From NCBI GenBank assembly GCA_030616775.1, contig JAUWWQ010000002.1, forward strand, positions 1 through 64,000: DNA of 64,000 nucleotides, given 5' to 3'. The notes beneath the pieces were generated by a model that was given only the letters and a program-made list of their open reading frames with translations, was not told where the DNA came from and made no database searches. Shown here one piece after another: positions 45,385 to 52,639 of the stretch. The first letter of the stretch is position 1, and every line of letters starts with the position of its first letter. This DNA is from Planctomycetota bacterium. Lineage in GTDB: Bacteria; Planctomycetota; Phycisphaerae; UBA1845. Both the position numbers and the translations under genes were made by a program.

Positions 45385-47379
45385 ATGCTCTCGAGCTCGA
45401 AGCAATCCGCAGGATCGCAATTGTCGAACCTTCGTCCCTCAACGCGTAGTAATGGCCGGTTCTCCGGTCTTGTGGCCGGCCTGCTGCTGGTTTCGATGAC
45501 GGTCCTCGTTTACGCCCCGGTCTACCACGGCGGGTTCATCTGGGACGACGATGATTATGTCTACGAAAACCCGCTCCTGCCGGCGCCGGACGGCCTTAAA
45601 CGCATCTGGACGACCGGGGAGAGTCCGCAGTACTACCCCCTGGTATTCACCACGTTTTGGCTCGAATATCGACTCTGGGGATCGCAGGCCGGTGGTTACC
45701 ACATCATCAACGTGCTGCTGCACGCCATCAACGCCGTGCTGGTCTGGCGGCTGTTGCGGCGGATGGGTTTCGGCGGTGCCTACATCGTAGCGGTCATCTT
45801 CGCCCTGCATCCGGTCCACGTGGAATCGGTGGCCTGGATCACGGAGCGGAAGAACGTGCTGTCCGGCCTGTGTTACCTGCTGTCTGTGGGAAGCTATCTA
45901 AGGTTCGAGGCGACCCAACGGTGGCGCTGGTATGCCGCGGCGCTTACGTTGTTCGTGCTGGGCCTTCTCTCCAAGACCGTAGTCTGCACGCTGCCGGCAG
46001 CGCTGCTCTTGCTGCGATGGTGGCGGCAAGAGCCGATCGGCCTAAAGAACGTGCTTCTGCTAGTCCCCTTCGCGTTGGCAGGCGGGATCATGGGTACCGC
46101 TACGGCGGTGTACGAGCACTACAACGTGCTGCACGGCGCCTATGGGGCGCATTGGGCGCTGTCGATGCCCGAGCGTGTGATCGTAGCCGGCCGGGCAGTG
46201 TGGTTTTACGCCGGCAAGCTGCTCTGGCCTTCTCCGCTGGTATTCAACTATCCGCGTTGGCAGATCAACGCGGCTGACGCACTGCAGTGGGTCTGGCCCC
46301 TTGCAACCGTTCTGGCCGCAGCCGGGCTCTGGGTGACACAAAAGCGTTGGGGCAGGGGGCTCACCGTCGCCGCCTGCTTTACCGCTATAACCCTGTCACC
46401 GGCATTGGGCTTTGTTAATGTGGCCCCGATGAGGTTCTCCTTCGTCGCCGATCACTTCCAGTACCTTGCGAGTCTGGGTGTGATTGCCGCGGCTGTTGGC
46501 GTTGCAGGGTTTCTGATCCGTCTGGTCAAGGGCTTCGAGACACCGGCGCGCCTGAGCACCGCTCGTCTGTTCAGCGGAGTGCTGACAGCCGTTGTTGTCG
46601 CCGCCCTGGGTACACTCACCTATCGGCAGACCTTCCTGTATCGAGACGTAGAGGACTTGTGGCGTCATACGATACAGCACAATCCGGGCAGTTGGCTGGC
46701 CCGAGGAAACCTCGGCGTGCTGCTGCGAGAACGTGGAGAGTTGGATGAAGCCGGCGACCAGTTCGAATACATGCTTGCCCATTGCGTTCCCTGGCCGGAG
46801 CCGCAGGCACAGGCCCACACCAACATTGGTCACATTCATCGGCTTCGGGGCGATTACGGCCAGGCGATTCACCATTATGAGCAGGCCCTTGCGGCGATGC
46901 CCAACAAGTATGAGGCCCGGTTCAGTCTGGCCGTCACTCACTACACCATTGGCAACTACCAAGACGCGGAGAGTCAGTATCGTCGCTACTTGAACGACAA
47001 CCCGGAATACGCCCGAGCATACTTCAACCTCGCCCTGGCATTGGATGCACAGGGGCAGCCAATAGAGGCTGAGAAGCACTACCTCCAAGCCCTCCGCCAC
47101 GATCCGCACCTCGCCCCTGCTCACGGCAAGTTGGCCCAGCTCTACCAGGAACAGTGGCGGGCCGAGAAAACCATCACCCATTACAGAACCGCCCTGCAAA
47201 TCAGCCCCGGTTCCGCGGACCTTCGTATCCTCTTTGCGGACTATCTGCTGGGCGCCGGGCGCAAGGACGAAGCCTTGAAGGTTCTACAGACCGGGCTGCG
47301 TCTTGATCCACAGTCTGATCAACTCAAATCCGCACTCGCCGATCTGGACGAGACAGAAGCCGAGTCCGAACCGGACTGA
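45385..47379 (+). CDS. multi-span membrane protein with C-terminal TPR array (TMTC-like)
   Basis: The N-terminal half (about residues 20-430) has ten to eleven helices with FIWDDDDYVYENPLL and PYYPLVFTTFWLEYRLWG-like loops that resemble GT39/PMT enzymes. The TPR array covers about 435-655 (YEQALAAMPNKYEARFSLA, QGQPIEAEKHYLQALRHDPH). This layout matches eukaryotic TMTC O-mannosyltransferases and their bacterial relatives. The Asp cluster in the first loop is a candidate catalytic site. ATG 45385 is preferred; the frame is open 29 codons upstream. Divergent from the glycosyltransferase at 45263, with about 120 bp between starts. Confidence 0.85.
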   Translation: MLSSSKQSAGSQLSNLRPSTRSNGRFSGLVAGLLLVSMTVLVYAPVYHGGFIWDDDDYVYENPLLPAPDGLKRIWTTGESPQYYPLVFTTFWLEYRLWGSQAGGYHIINVLLHAINAVLVWRLLRRMGFGGAYIVAVIFALHPVHVESVAWITERKNVLSGLCYLLSVGSYLRFEATQRWRWYAAALTLFVLGLLSKTVVCTLPAALLLLRWWRQEPIGLKNVLLLVPFALAGGIMGTATAVYEHYNVLHGAYGAHWALSMPERVIVAGRAVWFYAGKLLWPSPLVFNYPRWQINAADALQWVWPLATVLAAAGLWVTQKRWGRGLTVAACFTAITLSPALGFVNVAPMRFSFVADHFQYLASLGVIAAAVGVAGFLIRLVKGFETPARLSTARLFSGVLTAVVVAALGTLTYRQTFLYRDVEDLWRHTIQHNPGSWLARGNLGVLLRERGELDEAGDQFEYMLAHCVPWPEPQAQAHTNIGHIHRLRGDYGQAIHHYEQALAAMPNKYEARFSLAVTHYTIGNYQDAESQYRRYLNDNPEYARAYFNLALALDAQGQPIEAEKHYLQALRHDPHLAPAHGKLAQLYQEQWRAEKTITHYRTALQISPGSADLRILFADYLLGAGRKDEALKVLQTGLRLDPQSDQLKSALADLDETEAESEPD

Positions 47380-47474
47380 GCGGGAGGACATGGAGCACAG
47401 CACCGTCATCTTCCGCGATGAGGCGGCCCCGACGACACGCCATGCATGCGGGGGATTACCCCAGTTGTCCAATT

Positions 47475-48410
47475 CTAAATATTGGCGCCAGCCTCGTTGC
47501 TTGCCTGAGGAACCGGTTCGGTTTCCGTCGGGGAAGGTGACGGCAACACTTCGGTTGCAGCGCAATAGAACGCCATTTGCGTCGCGAAGAACGAGAGTCT
47601 CATCCAGATGCGGCTTACGATGAAGATTTGTTGGACGACGAAGAGGCTCACCATTGACGTGGTGGTCGCGTTGGAAAACTGGTTTTCCACGATCAGGTAG
47701 ATGGCGAACAAGATGCCGACAATCACCAGATTGAAATAGAACAGTGTAACGGTTCGCAAGAACCGGCGAAATGAAAACCCGAATGCGACGCAGGCGGCAA
47801 CAATTACGCTGCGGCGGCCGTCGACGACCGTACGAATCTTGGCGTAATCGAAAACCATGATGATCAGCGAGACGAACACAAGTACGAAGGTCACAGCAAG
47901 AGCACGCCATAAGAAGGAGGCAACGTCGGTGGTCGAATCCTTCCGCAGATTGTCTACCAATCCATCGAGCCACAACTTGTAACCCGCCAGCACCAGTCCG
48001 ACGACGACGGCCAGTAGCACGAACAGCCGGAGGTACCGCCAGAAATACCTGCTTGCGCTATAGAAGAAACGCCGCAACGACACCCGACGCTCCGCCGCCA
48101 GCGATGCAACAATTCCACCTGTCAGAAAGATGTTTATGAACAAATAGAGAATGCCGAGTCCCACAGCCGAAAACGCCAGTGACTTTAGCGCCGATGAATG
48201 CTGCGCCCAGAAGTCGACGAACAAGTCAATCTGAAACCCGGACACGAACTCATCAGCCAGATCAGTGCGACTGATCTCACTTACAAGCTTGCGAAGGGGG
48301 AACAACAGCACGGCCGCAAACACCAGATTGGCCAGGTATAGCCACACGATAAGTCGCTTGTGGAACCAGATTCTGGCCGTTCCGTCTTTGAATGCAATCC
48401 AGGGTGACAT
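47475..48410 (-). CDS. integral membrane protein of unknown function
   Basis: 311 residues with about six helices (WLYLANLVFAAVLLFPL, LGILYLFINIFLTGGIV, LFVLLAVVVGLVLAGY, VTFVLVFVSLIIMVF, LVIVGILFAIYLIV). Charged loops separate them and the tail is Pro/Ser/Glu-rich. I do not recognise a family. AGGAG lies 7 nt upstream of the ATG. It follows the M1 peptidase after 34 bp on the same strand and is probably co-transcribed with it, which hints at a shared process at the envelope. Confidence 0.75.
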   Translation of the reverse strand: MSPWIAFKDGTARIWFHKRLIVWLYLANLVFAAVLLFPLRKLVSEISRTDLADEFVSGFQIDLFVDFWAQHSSALKSLAFSAVGLGILYLFINIFLTGGIVASLAAERRVSLRRFFYSASRYFWRYLRLFVLLAVVVGLVLAGYKLWLDGLVDNLRKDSTTDVASFLWRALAVTFVLVFVSLIIMVFDYAKIRTVVDGRRSVIVAACVAFGFSFRRFLRTVTLFYFNLVIVGILFAIYLIVENQFSNATTTSMVSLFVVQQIFIVSRIWMRLSFFATQMAFYCAATEVLPSPSPTETEPVPQASNEAGANI

Positions 48411-48444
48411 CGTGCTCTCCTACGCTCCAGTAGTGATCTTCCCC

Positions 48445-50562
48445 TTAGCCAAATATACTGAACAACTGCAGAAGCGACTGCATCCAGAAGAAGCCCTTCA
48501 GTGTGTACTTGTTGATAACCTCCTTGTTCTCTTCGATATGGAGGCTGTTATTGAGCAGATCCACATCGAGCGGCACCTTGCGGTCGGGATCAATGGCGGC
48601 CCGAACGACCTTGGCCGGTCGAGTGAATTGGAAGGTCTTTACCCGCCCCTGCCCGTTCCAGGTTTCTCGTACGATCGTACCGTCGGAGAACTCGACCAGG
48701 ATTTCCATAGGGAAGACCACTTCGCCGACGCGGCGGAAGACAACCGTACTCTGATGAGGCTTACTCTCCTCGTCCTGCTCCCCCTCTTCTTCGTCTTCTC
48801 CCTCGTCTTCGCCTTTCTCGGGAGCTTCAAACTCGTACTGTGAAAGACCCTCGTCAAACTCGTCAACGGGAACGTTGGCGATGGAGGCCACGGCGTAATC
48901 GAGCGAGGTGGGTTGCTCGATGATCTGATCAAAGAACCAGTCGAGATTCTCACCGGCCACCTCATTGGCAACGGCGAGGAAATCGTCTCGGCAGGGATGG
49001 CGGAACTTCCATCGATCGAAATAGGTTCGCATGATCCGGTCGAAACGCTCGCGACCCAGATAGTTCTCCAAGGTCTTGAGCATGAGGCTTGCTTTGTTAT
49101 ATGCCATATTGATCCCGATGACTCGGTGCCAGTGGGCAAACGTTGGCTCGGCGATCGAGCCGTCGTTTTTGCTTCGGGATAGAGCAAGCCCGGCGCGCGA
49201 AAGGCCCGCATTGCTTGCCGACGCGCCCCACCAGTTGAACATCGAGGTATTCTCGCCGAAAAGATCGGCCAAGATGCGGTTTTCACTATAAACCGTAAGC
49301 CCTTCGTCGAGCCACGCCTCCTCGAACTCATTGCTGGCGACCATGCCGTACCAGAACTGATGCATGAATTCGTGGATTGTCACCATCTCGACGATGCGCA
49401 GGCCGTCCCCGAAAAGCTGCTCCGCCCACCAGACTGTCCCGCCGGTGAACAGCGTGGGATATTCCATCCCGCCAGCCCCGCTTGCCGCCCTGGGATCCAC
49501 TACGGTGATGTTCGGGTAAGGATAAGCACCCGGCCCGAGCCAGCGGTCGACATAATCGAGCGTGTTCTTCGTCGATTCGATGTATTTGTCAACGACGCTT
49601 CCGTGCCCAGGCTGGTAAAGCAGACGGATGTCAACCTCGTGTCCGTCAGCGGGGCTACGCCACACATCCGTGGCTTCATGAAACTGCGCATCCGCCACCC
49701 AGGCGAACTCGTGAACATCCTCAGCGTGGGCAACGACGGTCTTTGTGCCGTCACCGTTGCTGCGCTGATCGAGCATCAGCCCCGTGGTACCGACGACGTA
49801 CTTTTCCGGCAAAGTGATTTCCACGTCGTAGACACCGAAGTCGGCGTAGAACTCCGTAGCTATATGGAACTGATGGCAGTTCCAGCGGCCGCGCGGAGCA
49901 TCGGCCGGTACGAATCGCACCCCCGGCGGTTCATAAACACCGATCTTGGGAAACCAGTGGACCATCATAAAGAAGTCATCGTGCCACCAACCGGTTCGGA
50001 TCTTGCACTTGGGGATTCTGCTCTGGAACGCAAGCTGGATCCGCGCCGATTCACCAGGCGGAATGGCATTGGTCAACGGCACGCGAATGACCGTCTCATC
50101 GTCCGTGTTGTCGTCGTCGGGTTGGAAAAAGGCGATTCGTTCAGTAACGTCCTCGCCGTCAACTTCCATGCGCGTGATCCTGATCCAACCCCAGACATCG
50201 TCATCACCCTTCGCCCACGGAGACTCCCCGGGCTCGCTGCTGTCCGAGCTTGCCGCTCGGCTGTGGAGCCATTCGCGCAAGAAGGTGGACTTGGCATTCT
50301 TGAAGGCGTTGGCGTAGAGGTGGAACTGCAGTTCATCAACGTGGTCATCCGATGGGTTGTTCCAGGTGAGGATCATGTTCCCGTCAAGGTGTTTCTTCTG
50401 GTCGTCAAGGGTTACCTTGATGTTATAATTAGCGATCCGCGAGCTGAGCGGCTTCTCGAAGATGACCGTCTGACCTGTGGTGAGTGAGGTGGTTGCTACA
50501 AAAACCACGCACAATAGCATCGACCTGGAAAGCCTTTGAAGTCCGACTTGGTGAGAATTCAT
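48445..50562 (-). CDS. exported M1-family metallopeptidase
   Basis: A gluzincin aminopeptidase-like protein. Zinc ligands are HEFMH (about residue 396) and the Glu in EEAWLDEGLTVYSE 19 residues later; the substrate-side motif is AASGAGGMEYPTLFTGG in place of GAMEN. A signal peptide (MLLCVVFVATTSLTTGQ) sends it out of the cytoplasm. An acidic low-complexity loop (EKGEDEGEDEEEGEQDEES, about residue 610) interrupts the C-terminal domain. AAGGAGG lies about 8 nt upstream of the ATG. It probably trims peptides in the periplasm; exact substrate unknown. Confidence 0.92.
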   Translation of the reverse strand: MNSHQVGLQRLSRSMLLCVVFVATTSLTTGQTVIFEKPLSSRIANYNIKVTLDDQKKHLDGNMILTWNNPSDDHVDELQFHLYANAFKNAKSTFLREWLHSRAASSDSSEPGESPWAKGDDDVWGWIRITRMEVDGEDVTERIAFFQPDDDNTDDETVIRVPLTNAIPPGESARIQLAFQSRIPKCKIRTGWWHDDFFMMVHWFPKIGVYEPPGVRFVPADAPRGRWNCHQFHIATEFYADFGVYDVEITLPEKYVVGTTGLMLDQRSNGDGTKTVVAHAEDVHEFAWVADAQFHEATDVWRSPADGHEVDIRLLYQPGHGSVVDKYIESTKNTLDYVDRWLGPGAYPYPNITVVDPRAASGAGGMEYPTLFTGGTVWWAEQLFGDGLRIVEMVTIHEFMHQFWYGMVASNEFEEAWLDEGLTVYSENRILADLFGENTSMFNWWGASASNAGLSRAGLALSRSKNDGSIAEPTFAHWHRVIGINMAYNKASLMLKTLENYLGRERFDRIMRTYFDRWKFRHPCRDDFLAVANEVAGENLDWFFDQIIEQPTSLDYAVASIANVPVDEFDEGLSQYEFEAPEKGEDEGEDEEEGEQDEESKPHQSTVVFRRVGEVVFPMEILVEFSDGTIVRETWNGQGRVKTFQFTRPAKVVRAAIDPDRKVPLDVDLLNNSLHIEENKEVINKYTLKGFFWMQSLLQLFSIFG

Positions 50563-50716
50563 CTGGAGGTCCTCCTTAATCCGATAGCGCCGGGATCAGC
50601 CTGCCGCAGCTCCACGGGTAGCTCTCGCGATCACCGGATATACTCATTTTCGGTGATAACCAGAGGATATTTGGCAACGCTTGCGTGCCTGTCGCTGGAA
50701 AGCGGCGGACACCCGC

Positions 50717-51361
50717 TCATCTATCGAGCTTTACGCTGACAGCCACCCCATCGCCGATCGGAAGCCAGACGGTCTGCAGCCCGGGATGGTCCTGCAGGGC
50801 TTCGTTGTAAAGGCCCAAAGCATACTGCCACCGTTTGGCCTCCTCCGGGATCTGCATTACCGGAAACAGCACGTCATCCGTAACCAGCAGCCCCTGCGGT
50901 TCGAGCAACTCGACGAGGCGGGGCAACATCTTCAAGTAGTCGTCCTTGTTCCCGTCTTGCAAGATCAATCCGAACGATTCGGTGAGGTCGGCGATCACTT
51001 CGTTGGCATCATTAATCACCACCTCGATGACGTCGGCCAGCCCGGCCTCAGAGATGTTTTGTCGGGCGGCTTCCGCCAGTTGTGGGTCAATTTCAACCGT
51101 GGTCAATGTTCCGCCGACCCGCTGAAGAGCCCGCCCCATGGCGATGGCCGAATAGCCCGTGGACGTGCCGATCTCCAGGGCGCGGCGGGGACGCAGGGCG
51201 TAGATCAACACATCGACCAGTTGAGCAACCCAGGGGCCGATGGTGGGTCGTGTCGGCGGAGCGGCGTGACCGGCCTGTTCGAGCTTGTGAATCTCCTCAG
51301 GCAGCAGATCCTCGAGGTATTCCTGCGCGCTATGCCAATCAAAGGGTGGCCGCTGGCTCAT
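50717..51361 (-). CDS. class I SAM-dependent O-methyltransferase (caffeoyl-CoA OMT type)
   Basis: A 214-residue methyltransferase with the SAM motif EIGTSTGYSAIAMGRAL, acidic residue at TVEIDPQ and the family-typical LLVTDDVLFPV. Homologues methylate catechol-type hydroxyls or tRNA/metabolites; the substrate is unclear. No ribosome-binding site stands out upstream of ATG 51361. It lies between the peptidase and pgpA, all on the minus strand, with gaps of 154 and about 220 bp that make a single operon unlikely. Confidence 0.9.
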   Translation of the reverse strand: MSQRPPFDWHSAQEYLEDLLPEEIHKLEQAGHAAPPTRPTIGPWVAQLVDVLIYALRPRRALEIGTSTGYSAIAMGRALQRVGGTLTTVEIDPQLAEAARQNISEAGLADVIEVVINDANEVIADLTESFGLILQDGNKDDYLKMLPRLVELLEPQGLLVTDDVLFPVMQIPEEAKRWQYALGLYNEALQDHPGLQTVWLPIGDGVAVSVKLDR

Positions 51362-51578
51362 AAGGTCGCTCGTTATGCCTACACCTAAAGCTTACCAAAG
51401 GATTCTCAGGGCCGGTTATCGTGGGATTTGCTTATAAGGTCTTAACAGCTATGTCAAGCTGACCGGTTCATTGATTGCGATTGATCGTAAACGCCTGAGC
51501 CGCAGCATTTAGCCCGCGCGGCGTTGCGTTCCTCAAGTCAACGCGAACTTTGCCGCCGCAGAAAAAAACGAGAATGCC

Positions 51579-52073
51579 TTAGCCCATTACACCGCACAAG
51601 TCCGGGCGCAAGTAAACGGCTATGTGCAGGATCGCACAGGTGTACAGCCCGGCGGCGATGTCGTCGCCGACGACGCCCCAACCGCTGGGCCAGTGCTTCT
51701 CAATCCAGTTGGCTGGTGGAATCTTGATGACGTCAATCGTGCGCTCAAGCACAAAGGCGAGGATGGCCAGTTGCCACGTGAAGGGCACAAACGCCACCGC
51801 GACCAAGAAGCCTGCCACCTCGTCCCAAACCAGTGTTCGGGAGTCCTTCTCGGCGAGGATCCGATCGCCGGTCGCGTGAAGCCATACGGCCGCCATCGTG
51901 ACCGTGAGGGTGGCCGTAACGTACGCGATCCACGGCCAATCATGCATGAGCCAAAAGAGCGGTATCCCGACCACTCCCACCGTGATCGTACCAGAAGCAG
52001 GCAAGTGACCAAGCGGACCGATCGATCCGATCATCAGAACGGTCCGTTCCCATTGCCCGGCGGAAGCCTTCAC
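51579..52073 (-). CDS. pgpA: phosphatidylglycerophosphatase A
   Basis: Membrane enzyme that removes phosphate from phosphatidylglycerophosphate to give phosphatidylglycerol. The family motif is GDRILAEKDSRTLVWDEVAG (Asp/Glu pairs), followed by HWPSGWGVVGDDIAAGLYT; three to four membrane helices surround these. The start is uncertain: GTG 52073 gives the family's usual N-terminal length, ATG 52034 is shorter, TTG 52109 longer. Phosphatidylglycerol synthesis is general housekeeping. It is followed upstream by a 570-bp gap before the divergent DUF1573 gene. Confidence 0.88.
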   Translation of the reverse strand: MKASAGQWERTVLMIGSIGPLGHLPASGTITVGVVGIPLFWLMHDWPWIAYVTATLTVTMAAVWLHATGDRILAEKDSRTLVWDEVAGFLVAVAFVPFTWQLAILAFVLERTIDVIKIPPANWIEKHWPSGWGVVGDDIAAGLYTCAILHIAVYLRPDLCGVMG

Positions 52074-52458
52074 GCTTGTTATAGTGGCACGGCCGGGCAC
52101 GCACCGCAATCACAAATAAGGTGTGGAGGTGGAAGAAACAGGGTGGATTGCGGGTAGATGGCCCCGATGGCAGCGCCGGTCCGCGGCGGCGGCTTTCTAG
52201 GAGTGTTTCCTCTGTGTGCGTGCCTTGCAGAGTAACAAGCGGCGGCATTTCCTCTCGGTCCGCATCGCGGATTGGCCCGATGGGCGGGGAAGCCGACCCG
52301 ATACGTCGCGGCGGTGCGGTGTGGGGCGCAATAAGTGTCCACCGAGCGTATCGAACGCGGCCCGGCATCGTGCCCGGGGGACCTCCGAAGGCTGTGAGAA
52401 TCGTCAGCCACCACTGGCGAGCTGACAGTAACGTCATAGTAACAATTTGGTTAACGGC
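52074..52458. other. intergenic before the DUF1573-thioredoxin leader, no gene seen
   Basis: About 385 bp between the pgpA start and the candidate promoter of the divergent gene. Frames here are short or Arg/Ser-rich with no ribosome-binding site. It should hold the pgpA promoter, which I could not pick out. Confidence 0.35.
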
Positions 52459-52487
52459 TTGCTTTGATGGACAGAGAAGGGTTATAA
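52459..52487 (+). promoter_or_regulatory. candidate promoter for the DUF1573-thioredoxin gene
   Basis: TTGCTT (52459-52464), 17 nt spacer, TTATAA (52482-52487). Transcription would start near 52494 and leave a leader of about 145 nt before the ATG at 52640. The leader is GC-rich with several short palindromes and ends in a terminator-like hairpin. The call rests on the box pair alone. Confidence 0.35.
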
Positions 52488-52581
52488 ACACCGATCCCGT
52501 AGGGCAACGGATAGGCCGTTACCGTGGAGCCAATCCCAGGTCGTTCCGCGTTTCGGTCCGTCTATGCGAGTAGTAGGGCAA

Positions 52582-52620
52582 GCCGGTCCTTACGTAAGAC
52601 CGGCATCATCGTGTTTTTTT
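52582..52620 (+). terminator. terminator-like hairpin in the leader of the DUF1573-thioredoxin gene
   Basis: GCCGGTC CTTACGTAAG ACCGGC (52582-52604): GCCGGT pairs with ACCGGC, and the central CTTACGTAAG is self-complementary with a one-base bulge. Eight T follow at 52613-52620. The gene's ribosome-binding site (GGAGAAGGG) starts at once after, and ATG 52640 is 19 nt beyond the T-run. It could be the terminator of an upstream transcript or an attenuator. Confidence 0.6.
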
Positions 52621-52639
52621 GGAGAAGGGATAACGAATC

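Noticed and set aside
52494-52639. Known riboswitch in the redoxin leader (for example cyclic di-GMP class I)
   Set aside because: The bases GGGCAAC and AGCCAAT gave a passing resemblance, but the conserved core order of the class is absent.
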